In this document: positions 1 to 7,078 of the stretch, piece by piece
Layout of the letters: the number at the start of each line of letters is the position of its first letter
How positions within the stretch are numbered: position 1 is the stretch's first letter
Origin: JABIFK01 sp047619225
GTDB taxonomy: Bacteria; Latescibacterota; UBA2968
DNA length: 31,227 nucleotides
Assembly: GCA_047619225.1 (NCBI GenBank)
Contig: JBLHJX010000029.1
Location: 1-31,227, forward strand
Direction of reading: 5' to 3'
Made by a program: the position numbers and the translations under genes
Notes under the pieces: model-generated
Told to the model about the DNA's origin: nothing
Database searches by the model: none
The model's input: the letters and a program-made list of their open reading frames with translations, nothing else

Positions 1-68
1 TTGATGGCGATTTGAAACATGTGATCCACCCGGTCGTCGTCCCGTTGCTGTGCATTGAGGGTTATCAT
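1..68 (-). CDS. 5' end of a divergently transcribed gene (truncated by window edge)
   Basis: On the minus strand an ATG at 68-66 is preceded by a strong Shine-Dalgarno (AAGGAG, six bases upstream). It opens a frame with no stop to the window edge, giving about 22 residues that start MITLNAQQRDDDRVDHMFQ. The peptide is polar and shows no signal sequence. Too little is visible to name a family. It is divergent from the molybdenum hydroxylase operon and shares a roughly 190-bp intergenic region with it. Confidence 0.6.
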   Translation of the reverse strand, partial: MITLNAQQRDDDRVDHMFQIAI

Positions 69-146
69 GGACTTCTCCTTAGATGAAGACTCCCTATATT
101 ATAAATTTACCTCATCGTAACAGGATGTTCCAAACGTTATTTTCTC

Positions 147-176
147 TTGACAGACTTATCAAAACCTAAGTATCAT
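147..176 (+). promoter_or_regulatory. Predicted sigma70-type promoter of the molybdenum hydroxylase operon
   Basis: A perfect -35 hexamer TTGACA (147-152) is followed after 18 bp by TATCAT (171-176), a good -10 match. Transcription would start near 183 and give a leader of about 80 nt before the GTG at 263. This is by motif only. Confidence 0.6.
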
Positions 177-222
177 ATTTCGTGAGAATTAAGGATTTAT
201 TGATGTATTCTATTTCGCGCCA

Positions 223-241
223 GGTTCGCAGTAGGCGAACC
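223..241 (+). other. Leader hairpin just upstream of the ribosome binding site
   Basis: GGTTCGC (223-229) pairs perfectly with GCGAACC (235-241) across a 5-nt loop, ending 8 nt before the AGGAGG ribosome binding site of the next gene. It could modulate translation of the operon. No T-run follows, so it is not a terminator. Function is unknown. Confidence 0.4.
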
Positions 242-262
242 CCAAGATCAGGAGGTGCATAG

Positions 263-901
263 GTGAAACAAGAGCCGAATCCGTTAGAAAAAGAGTCGGG
301 AATATCGCGGCGAACGTTTCTACAAGGTATAGGCGCCGGGGCAGCTGCAACAGGTTTGTTAACCGTTGCAGCACCGCCACAAACGGCCGATGCCAAAGAA
401 GCTTCTGGAACCACTGTGGGTCCCAATGCAACGCAGGTGACGTTGAAAATTAATGGTACCGAACATCGGACAGCAGTTGAGCCGCGACATACACTTTTGG
501 ATGTGATGCGGCAAAAGCTGGACATTACGGGCCCCAAACCCATTTGTGAACGGGGTTCGTGTGGGGGATGCACGGTGATGTTAGACAAACAGCCGATTTA
601 TTCTTGTATGATGTTGGCGATTGATGCGGTGGGCAAAGAAATTACCACTGTAGAAGGGTTGTCCAAAGATGGCGAATTGGATCCGGTGCAAAAAGCATTT
701 GTGCAACACGATGCGCAAATGTGCGGGTTTTGCACGCCCGGGTTTGTGGTGTCTGTGCGGGCCTTGTTAGATCGCAACCCCAATCCGACCCTCAACGATG
801 TCAAAAAAGCCGTATCGGGCAACACCTGTCGGTGTGGCACCTATCCACGAATTTTTGAGGCGGCTTTAACGGCTGCCAAATTGCAACGGGGAGGGGTGTA
901 A
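263..901 (+). CDS. Tat-exported 2Fe-2S subunit of a molybdenum hydroxylase
   Basis: Small electron-transfer subunit of the xanthine dehydrogenase/aldehyde oxidoreductase family, 212 aa, resembling PaoA (YagT). A twin-arginine signal (SRRTFLQG, residues 15-22, then an Ala/Gly-rich hydrophobic stretch) indicates export of the folded enzyme to the periplasm. The plant-type 2Fe-2S domain has Cys95, Cys100, Cys103 and Cys115. The C-terminal helical 2Fe-2S domain has Cys154, Cys157, Cys189 and Cys191. The usual QCGFC motif reads MCGFC here, so the Gln that normally contacts the pterin cofactor is Met153. The GTG start is chosen because AGGAGG (250-255) sits 7 bases upstream. One base separates the stop from the start of the large subunit, so the two are co-translated in one operon. 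Confidence 0.93.
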   Translation: MKQEPNPLEKESGISRRTFLQGIGAGAAATGLLTVAAPPQTADAKEASGTTVGPNATQVTLKINGTEHRTAVEPRHTLLDVMRQKLDITGPKPICERGSCGGCTVMLDKQPIYSCMMLAIDAVGKEITTVEGLSKDGELDPVQKAFVQHDAQMCGFCTPGFVVSVRALLDRNPNPTLNDVKKAVSGNTCRCGTYPRIFEAALTAAKLQRGGV

Positions 902-902
902 T

Positions 903-3008
903 ATGGCAGACATGAAACCATGGGGTGAACGGTATTTAACGGGCACCGATGTCCAACGGCTCGATGGCGAAGATAAGGTCACGGGTCGGGCAAAATATAC
1001 TTATGATCTTAACTTTCCAGGGATGCTGTATGGCAAGATTTTGCGTTCCCAACATCCCCATGCCAAAGTGATCAAGGTTGATCTCACACGTGCTGCGGCA
1101 CATCCGGGTGTGAAAGCCGTGTTCGATTTTGAAAAGCAGACCGTGCGTTATGCTGGCGAAGAAGTTGCAGCAATTGCTGCAGTGTCACCTGAAGTGGCAG
1201 ACGAAGCATTGAAGTTGATTGATGTGACGTATGAAAAGTTGCCTTTTAGTGTGCGAGAAGAAACCTCAATGGCCGAAGGGGCTGCGCAAATTCATCCAAA
1301 TGGCAATGTGGCGATGGACGAGCGTCGCCAAAGTGAAAAAGGCGATACTGTGGCTGGGTTTGCCGAAGCCGATGCGGTTATCGAAAAGACCTATCGGGTG
1401 CCCGTGCAAACACATACATCTCTTGAAACACATGGTGCGGTGGCCCAATGGGATGGTGACAAGCTTACAGTGTGGTCTTCGACACAAGGCGTGGTGGGCG
1501 TGCGCGATGATTTGGCCAAATATTTTGATCTGCCACCAGAGAATGTCCGTGTGCTTTGCGAACATATGGGCGGTGGATTTGGCAGCAAGTTTGGTCCTGG
1601 CGCAGAGGGTGTTGCTGCGAGTGTGTTGGCTCGTTCGGCTGGCGTACCCGTTAAGCTAATGCTCAATCGCAAAGAGGAACACTTGGCCGTGGGCAATCGC
1701 CCTTCTGCCATCATGACCATTAAGATGGGTGCAAAAAAGGATGGTAAAATTACGGCTTTTGAATCACAAACATATGGCACTGGTGGTGTTGGTGGCATTG
1801 GAAACATCCCTTTGCCCTATGTATTTGACATCGCCAACTACAAGTCAGAGTTAAAGGATGTACACATTAATGCAGGTGGTTCGCGGGCGATGCGTGCACC
1901 GGGCCATCCGCAAGCAGAAATTGGTATGGATTGTGCCATGGATGCTTTGGCCGATGCAGTTGGGATGGATCCCTTGGCCTTTCGCAAAGCCAACGGGTCA
2001 CGTGCCAATGAGATTCGGCTCAAGCAATATGATATCGGTGCCAAAGAAATAGGTTGGGAGCGACGTAACAAAGTTGCAGGATCAGCCAAAGGACCCGTGA
2101 AACGTGGCATTGGCATGGGATGTGGGATGTGGGGTGGCGGGGGCAATAAACGCAGTTATGTAGAAGTGCAGATTCACTCGGATGGCACGGTTGATGCCAA
2201 ATGCGCCATACAAGATATTGGCACAGGTTCTCGAACGATTTTGGCTATGACGGTTGCCGAAGAGTTGGGCTTGACCTTAGATCAGGTGACACCACATGTT
2301 GGTGATACCAATTTCCCACCGGGCACGGGCAGTGGGGGCAGCAGTACGACGCCGTCGATGGTGCCTGCAGCCAAAACTGCGGCACGCAAAGCCAAGGGTG
2401 AATTGTTGGCATTGGTTGCGCCATTGTTGGGTGTTGACGCTGCAATGCTTGAAACACGGCAAGGCCAGATTCAGGTTAAAGGCAATGGCAAAAGCATGAG
2501 TTGGACGAATGCCACTGCCCAATTGGCCAGCGATATTGTGGTGACGGCCAATCGCGATGATGGGTATCACAGCTCGGGGGCGGCTGGGGTGCACTTTGCC
2601 GAGGTCGAGGTGGATATTGAAACAGGCCGCATTCAGCCGATTAAGATTGTGGCAGTGAATGATTGTGGGCTTGTGGTGAATAAGCTGTTGGCCGAAAGTC
2701 AGGTTAATGGGGGCGTCATTGGTGGATTAAGTTATGCTTTGTTAGAAAATCGGTTGTTAGACCGTCAAACGGGTGTGATGGTGAACCCAAATATGGAAGC
2801 ATATAAGGTTGCTGGTGCGATGGAAATGCCAGAGATTGTGCCCATTCTAATGGATATGCCCGAACGTGGCGTGATTGGTTTGGGTGAACCGGCAACCATT
2901 CCAACAGCAGGTGCGCTGGCAAATGCTGTGTATAATGCGATAGGTGTGTGGGTTACCGATTTTCCGATGACCCCCGATAAAGTGCTCAATGCGTTGGCTC
3001 AAGGTTAA
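903..3008 (+). CDS. Molybdopterin-binding catalytic subunit of a xanthine dehydrogenase-family enzyme
   Basis: Large subunit, 701 aa, the usual length for PaoC-type aldehyde oxidoreductases. It hydroxylates a substrate (aldehyde or N-heterocycle) at a molybdenum centre and passes electrons to the 2Fe-2S subunit. Visible landmarks are the N-terminal hammerhead domain (about 20-130), the cofactor motif MGGGFGSK (222-229), SRAMRAPGHPQ (327-337) and the GLGEP motif (659-663) carrying the invariant catalytic Glu662. It has no signal of its own and would be carried through the Tat pore by its 2Fe-2S partner. It starts one base after the upstream gene. Substrate cannot be assigned from sequence; aldehydes are the best guess because of the Pao-like subunit set. 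No maturation chaperone (XdhC/PaoD) is in the window. Confidence 0.92.
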   Translation: MADMKPWGERYLTGTDVQRLDGEDKVTGRAKYTYDLNFPGMLYGKILRSQHPHAKVIKVDLTRAAAHPGVKAVFDFEKQTVRYAGEEVAAIAAVSPEVADEALKLIDVTYEKLPFSVREETSMAEGAAQIHPNGNVAMDERRQSEKGDTVAGFAEADAVIEKTYRVPVQTHTSLETHGAVAQWDGDKLTVWSSTQGVVGVRDDLAKYFDLPPENVRVLCEHMGGGFGSKFGPGAEGVAASVLARSAGVPVKLMLNRKEEHLAVGNRPSAIMTIKMGAKKDGKITAFESQTYGTGGVGGIGNIPLPYVFDIANYKSELKDVHINAGGSRAMRAPGHPQAEIGMDCAMDALADAVGMDPLAFRKANGSRANEIRLKQYDIGAKEIGWERRNKVAGSAKGPVKRGIGMGCGMWGGGGNKRSYVEVQIHSDGTVDAKCAIQDIGTGSRTILAMTVAEELGLTLDQVTPHVGDTNFPPGTGSGGSSTTPSMVPAAKTAARKAKGELLALVAPLLGVDAAMLETRQGQIQVKGNGKSMSWTNATAQLASDIVVTANRDDGYHSSGAAGVHFAEVEVDIETGRIQPIKIVAVNDCGLVVNKLLAESQVNGGVIGGLSYALLENRLLDRQTGVMVNPNMEAYKVAGAMEMPEIVPILMDMPERGVIGLGEPATIPTAGALANAVYNAIGVWVTDFPMTPDKVLNALAQG

Positions 3009-3022
3009 AAGGAGGCAGGATC

Positions 3023-3991
3023 GTGAATGCTTTTGAATATGTTAATCCGTCGAACCTGCAGGATGTGCCTAAGTTGTTGAGCCAAAAGCGCGACCGAAAA
3101 TCGGTGGTAATGGCCGGGGGCATTGATCTGTTGGGAGAGATGAAAGACAATTTGGTTTCGCCCACTCGGTTGGTCAATATTAAGGCGTTGGATTTGCGCT
3201 ATATTCGGCACAGCAAAGAAGGTGTTCATATTGGTGCGACCACAACACTGACCGAAGTGGCTTCAGATGGCGAAATAGGCAAAACATACACGGCTTTGGC
3301 CGAGGCCGCTGAATCGGTCGCCTCGTTGCAAATTCGCAATGTGGGCACCATTGGTGGCAATTTGTGCCAACGTCCGCGATGTTGGTATTATCGGGGTGAG
3401 GAGTTTCATTGTCTGAAAAAGGGTGGGCATCTGTGTTTTGCTGTTGAGGGCGAAAATAAGTATCACGCGATTATGGGCGGTGGCCCCTGTCATATTGTGC
3501 ATCCGTCAGATACGGCGCCAGCCTTGATTGCGCTTCAGGCCACCTTAAAAATTCAAGGTCCCAATGGGGAGCGCACGGTGCCTGCTGCTGACTTTTTTGT
3601 TTTGCCTGAAGAAAACATATATCAAGAAACGGTGCTGATGCCAAACGAAGTGGTCAGCGAAGTATTTGTGCCCAAACCCAAAGCTGGCACCAAGAGCACC
3701 TATTTGAAGTTTAAAGAAAAAGGGTCTATGGACTTTGCACTGGCTGCGGCAGCAGTGGTTTTACGTGTAGAGGATGGCATTTGTCGAGCCGCCCAAGTGG
3801 TCTTAGGCGGTGTGGCACCTAAACCGTGGCAAGCAGATGCTTCTGTTTTGGTAGGTCAATCTGTGACGGAAGACCGAGCGGTTGCATTTGCCAATGCGGT
3901 GTTGAAAGATGCATCACCGTTGCGTGACAATGCATTTAAGGTGACATTGGTCAAAACCATGATCAAACGTGGCGTGATGGCCTTGGTATAA
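3023..3991 (+). CDS. FAD-binding subunit of the molybdenum hydroxylase, PaoB-like with extra Fe-S cysteines
   Basis: Medium subunit, 322 aa, third gene of the operon. A GTG start follows AAGGAGG. The FAD-binding PCMH fold is marked by AGGIDLL (31-37) and TIGGNL (109-114), and the CO dehydrogenase flavoprotein C-terminal domain follows (about 215-320). An insertion carries Cys115, Cys120, Cys130, Cys138 and Cys156 (QRPRCWYYR and then GPCHIVHPSD). This resembles the segment that binds an additional 4Fe-4S cluster in PaoB (YagS). It would take electrons from the 2Fe-2S subunit and hand them to an external acceptor. No own signal peptide is visible, so export with the Tat-tagged subunit is inferred. 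Confidence 0.92.
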   Translation: MNAFEYVNPSNLQDVPKLLSQKRDRKSVVMAGGIDLLGEMKDNLVSPTRLVNIKALDLRYIRHSKEGVHIGATTTLTEVASDGEIGKTYTALAEAAESVASLQIRNVGTIGGNLCQRPRCWYYRGEEFHCLKKGGHLCFAVEGENKYHAIMGGGPCHIVHPSDTAPALIALQATLKIQGPNGERTVPAADFFVLPEENIYQETVLMPNEVVSEVFVPKPKAGTKSTYLKFKEKGSMDFALAAAAVVLRVEDGICRAAQVVLGGVAPKPWQADASVLVGQSVTEDRAVAFANAVLKDASPLRDNAFKVTLVKTMIKRGVMALV

Positions 3992-4009
3992 AAATCAGAA
4001 GCGCATAGA

Positions 4010-4079
4010 GCGAAGCGCAAAAGCATAACAATTGAAAACGCTTTGTGTCGCGCGCGCCTTGCGCTCCGCCGTTTTTTTT
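4010..4079 (+). terminator. Candidate terminator of the molybdenum hydroxylase operon
   Basis: GCGAAGCGCAA (4010-4020) can pair with TTGCGCTCCGC (4059-4069) with one mismatch, and eight T residues follow (4072-4079). The loop is long (about 38 nt), so this is weaker than a textbook terminator. Confidence 0.4.
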
Positions 4080-4099
4080 AAGCATATGAGGGGTTTGAT

Positions 4100-4339
4100 A
4101 TGGCAGATACGATTGATTTAACGCAGGTAAAGTTGGACTTTTGTACGCAATTGCGTACAAAAAGGTCTTATATTTCTGACGATCTACCAGCGACCTATTT
4201 AACCGAAGATGTTTCCGAAACAGGGTATTGGTGTGTGCGCACAATGGGGGTGATTGGCCCAGATGATGGGTTTGTTTGCGCCAGTGCGTGTGTGGCAAAC
4301 CGAAGCTGCTACAAGTCAAGTTTGACGCGACCGGTTTGA
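4100..4339 (+). CDS. Small Cys-rich hypothetical protein
   Basis: 79 aa with no signal peptide or membrane segment. The ATG follows GAGGGG at good spacing. The C-terminal half carries a regular cysteine pattern: Cys45 in a GYWC context, Cys60, Cys64 and Cys70, in a segment reading GPDDGFVCASACVANRSCY, plus Cys15 near the N-terminus. The aromatic-Cys plus CxxxC-x5-C arrangement looks like a small metal-binding or disulfide module, but no catalytic motif is visible and no function is assigned. It lies between the molybdenum hydroxylase operon and a strong terminator and is probably transcribed alone or by read-through from that operon. Confidence 0.65.
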   Translation: MADTIDLTQVKLDFCTQLRTKRSYISDDLPATYLTEDVSETGYWCVRTMGVIGPDDGFVCASACVANRSCYKSSLTRPV

Positions 4340-4357
4340 TTTTATTCGGGTTTTCAA

Positions 4358-4410
4358 AAGCGGAGGAGCCGTCTTCTTGAAAGGGAAGACTTGCCCCTCC
4401 GCTTTTTTTT
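4358..4410 (+). terminator. Rho-independent terminator
   Basis: AAGCGGAGG (4358-4366) pairs perfectly with CCTCCGCTT (4396-4404). Inside it GTCTTC (4371-4376) pairs with GAAGAC (4385-4390). Eight Ts follow directly (4403-4410). It ends transcription of the small Cys-rich gene. Confidence 0.88.
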
Positions 4411-4436
4411 GTCCATATTAGTGAACCTTTTAGAAT
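4409..4436 (+). promoter_or_regulatory. Predicted promoter of the cNMP-binding/TPR operon, with adjacent palindrome
   Basis: TTGTCC (4409-4414) and TAGAAT (4431-4436) are separated by 16 bp and fit a sigma70-type promoter. Eleven bases downstream is the perfect palindrome GGGATATCCC (4448-4457), placed where an operator could overlap the transcription start region. This is a motif-level prediction. Confidence 0.45.
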
Positions 4437-4484
4437 TTAAAGTGATCGGGATATCCCTTTTAAGTATGATGGCAGGTGGTTCAA

Positions 4485-5060
4485 ATGGCAATAAATCAAG
4501 GAAAACAAATTAGATTCGTTATTGACGAAGAATGGGATACGGATCTAGAGGTTGCTCAGCAACGATCCCGTGATATTCGTGATATTTTGTCTGAGATTGA
4601 GATTTTTTCAGATTTACAACCCAACGAATTGCGCCAAGTCGGCTGGATGCTTCACATACGCACGTATTTGCCCCGTGAAGTGATTGTACGCCAGGGAGCA
4701 CCTGGTGTAGGCATGTATATTATTCAGTCGGGTAGTGCCCATGTTGAGCTCGAAACGCCCGACGAGGCACATATCCACTTGGCCACGCTTGGAGAACAGC
4801 AATTTTTCGGTGAGATGTCTTTACTCGACGGTGCCCCTCGGGCTGCCTCGGTGGTGGCTGCTGAGCGCACGCATGCCTTGGGGTTTTTTCGTGCCGACTT
4901 GATGGGGCTGATTGAACATGCCCCTCGGCTGGGTTTTAAGATTGTTTGGCGTTTAAATAATATTATGACAAGACGACTCAATGAGACGCTTGGCGAATAT
5001 CACGAAGTTACACGGGCTTTGCGTCAATTTGAAAATCAAGAGGGGAGTGTTTCTGCGTGA
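4485..5060 (+). CDS. Cyclic-nucleotide-binding domain protein without DNA-binding domain
   Basis: 191 aa single-domain member of the CAP_ED/cNMP-binding family. The phosphate-binding cassette is intact: FGEMSLLDGAPRAASVVA at about 108-125, with Glu110 and Arg119 in the positions that grip the cyclic nucleotide ribose and phosphate. No helix-turn-helix follows the domain. The C-terminus is a charged helix (about 150-185), so the protein is not a CRP-like transcription factor by itself. It more likely passes a cyclic nucleotide signal to a partner. ATG 4485 is chosen over an upstream GTG at 4476 because AGGTGG sits 5 bases before it. Its stop overlaps the next start (GTGA), so it is translationally coupled to the TPR membrane protein, its likely partner. 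Confidence 0.85.
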   Translation: MAINQGKQIRFVIDEEWDTDLEVAQQRSRDIRDILSEIEIFSDLQPNELRQVGWMLHIRTYLPREVIVRQGAPGVGMYIIQSGSAHVELETPDEAHIHLATLGEQQFFGEMSLLDGAPRAASVVAAERTHALGFFRADLMGLIEHAPRLGFKIVWRLNNIMTRRLNETLGEYHEVTRALRQFENQEGSVSA

Positions 5061-7075
5061 ATAAACAGCACGGTGCGGAAGGGATAACGCAGAATGAGAA
5101 GTATGGTATGGGTATGGTGTTGGTGCTGGGTGTGGTTATTTGGGGGTGGCATTGGGCGACCTTTGCCCAACCTTTTTGGGGGACGGCATCTGAAATGGTG
5201 TGTGCGGTTGGTTTGGGCTATATGCCTATTGATCCACAACCGATTTATCTTTGGTTGGGGCGATTGATGGGCATTTTTTTTGCGCCTGATGTGGGGTTGC
5301 GTGTGTTGGCTTTGCTGGGTGGTGTGGTTGGTGTTGGTTCTACCATGTATATGGTGCATCGTTTGACCCGGGATACAGTGCAGACAATTTTGGGCGGTGT
5401 GATGTTGGTGTTGTTTCCAGTGTTGATGAGACAAGCCGTAGTACAAGAAGCAGGTGCTGTTTTATTTGGCACTTTAAGCCTTAGCTTGGCTGTCTTGTTG
5501 TCTGGGCATGAACGGCGATATCTCATTTCTGGCATTCTATTTGGTGTGGCAGTAGGTGTACATCCAAGCGCATTGTTGACCCTTTTGGGGTTTGCTATTT
5601 TGTTGCGTAAAGAAGATGTCGAAGTTTTGAAAACCTGGGCTGTTGGGGCTTTGGCGGTTGTGGGTGTCGGGTGGTTGTGGTTGTTTTTCTTGTTTCGATC
5701 TTCTGGGGTAACGGGTTCTTGGTTGGCTTATATGCTGGGCAGTGTGGGAGATGGGTATGGGGCTTTGGGACCCAGTGCACTCTTGTCTGGGTTAACGCGA
5801 CAAACTTTAATTCACACACAACTATTTGGCTGGGGTGGATTTGCTTTTGGGGTTTTGGGTTTGGTTTTGATTGCTTTTCAGAATCGCGAGCGTTTTTTGT
5901 TGCTGTGTGGATTTTGTGTGCCATTTCTTGTGTATCAATTGCCTCGAGTAACAGGTGGAGATGACGGTTTGTTTTTGGCTATTTGGGCACCTGTCTATGT
6001 CCTAGGAGTAGGTACTGCTTGGCGTGAAGGCAGCCATTATTTGGCAGAAGGCCTGCAAGAGACCATCCAAACGATGTTGTGGGTTGTTGCTGTGGTTTTG
6101 GTGGTGATTCAGGTGGTCTGTGTCAAGTATACCGAAAATACGTGGGAGTTTGCATTGGAAAGACGGGCCACTTATGCATCAAAATTACAGAAGATGGTGG
6201 ATGTGGGTGCTCAAATTCAGTCACAGACACAAGCAGAGGATTTGATTGTTGTTATTCCCGATTCTGCACGGCCTGGCGCTTTTGGTGTTGTTGCATCTCC
6301 CTGGGCAGTGGTTTGGCAGAGCAAACGACAGGTCGTTTGGGGTGAAGATACAAGTTCTGGGTGGGTTTTCTATACACATCCAAAAAATCCGGGGCGAACG
6401 TGGCAGTGGATGCACCAAAAGACAGTTGTTGATGATGCCTTTATTGGGCAAAGCTTACGTGCTGGTAATCGTTTTTTATCTTTTGAACCGTTTCCATTTT
6501 TGCATAGCAGCCAGATAAAAACATGGATGTCTGCATTGCCCCTTTCGGGTTTTGAGGGTGGGCCTTTGTTTCGACTGTTGCCCGGGTGGCCCCAGGCAGA
6601 AGATCCCGACGGGGCCGTTGATGCATATCAAGTGGTATTTGATACCTATGTGGCAAGAGGCTATTCAGCCGATGCGGCGGCATGCTTAGAAGGTATTATT
6701 CAATATCATCCTCTCGATTTGGAAACCCACCGAAAGTTAGGGGATATGTATATGAAGCTCGGAACTTTTAAACGGGCTTCCGAGATTTATGAGAAATTGC
6801 TTGTTTTGGCACCCCAGGATCCTGAGGTGGTCTTAAACTTGAGCGGGGCATATTATTCGCAAGATAATGTGGCACAGGCCATCGCTGTATGTGAAGTGTT
6901 TTTAGCGGAACGTTCTATTGTGCCTGATATTCTGTTCAATTTGGGTGGTTATTATCAAAAGGCTGGTCGGATGGATGACGCGCGGGAAATATATCAAGCC
7001 TATCTGACGTTGGGTGAATTGGGTGAGAGACTAGATGAAGTAAAGGAAATCCTAGAATCGTTGAAACAGGAGTAG
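5057..7075 (+). CDS. Polytopic membrane protein with C-terminal TPRs (DUF2723/GT-C-like)
   Basis: 672 aa. Roughly ten hydrophobic segments fill residues 18-350. A soluble region of about 170 residues follows, then at least three tetratricopeptide repeats (about 530-655; for example HRKLGDMYMKLGTFKRASEIYEKL). The N-terminal pattern, with Glu46 in TASEMVCAVGLGY and a Pro-rich loop near 58-62 before the next helix, resembles DUF2723/GT-C membrane proteins that act as lipid-linked sugar transferases. The usual acidic catalytic signature is not convincing, so glycosyl transfer is only a possibility. The gene overlaps the cNMP-binding gene by 4 bases and ends 3 bases before the next start. The coding strand is strikingly rich in G and T. 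Confidence 0.8.
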   Translation: MNKQHGAEGITQNEKYGMGMVLVLGVVIWGWHWATFAQPFWGTASEMVCAVGLGYMPIDPQPIYLWLGRLMGIFFAPDVGLRVLALLGGVVGVGSTMYMVHRLTRDTVQTILGGVMLVLFPVLMRQAVVQEAGAVLFGTLSLSLAVLLSGHERRYLISGILFGVAVGVHPSALLTLLGFAILLRKEDVEVLKTWAVGALAVVGVGWLWLFFLFRSSGVTGSWLAYMLGSVGDGYGALGPSALLSGLTRQTLIHTQLFGWGGFAFGVLGLVLIAFQNRERFLLLCGFCVPFLVYQLPRVTGGDDGLFLAIWAPVYVLGVGTAWREGSHYLAEGLQETIQTMLWVVAVVLVVIQVVCVKYTENTWEFALERRATYASKLQKMVDVGAQIQSQTQAEDLIVVIPDSARPGAFGVVASPWAVVWQSKRQVVWGEDTSSGWVFYTHPKNPGRTWQWMHQKTVVDDAFIGQSLRAGNRFLSFEPFPFLHSSQIKTWMSALPLSGFEGGPLFRLLPGWPQAEDPDGAVDAYQVVFDTYVARGYSADAAACLEGIIQYHPLDLETHRKLGDMYMKLGTFKRASEIYEKLLVLAPQDPEVVLNLSGAYYSQDNVAQAIAVCEVFLAERSIVPDILFNLGGYYQKAGRMDDAREIYQAYLTLGELGERLDEVKEILESLKQE

Positions 7076-7078
7076 CCG

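Noticed and set aside
183..262. Molybdenum cofactor riboswitch in the leader of the Mo enzyme operon
   Set aside because: Only one 7-bp hairpin is visible; the multi-helix Moco RNA architecture was not found.
4485..5060. CRP/FNR transcription factor
   Set aside because: The cNMP domain is intact but there is no helix-turn-helix after it.
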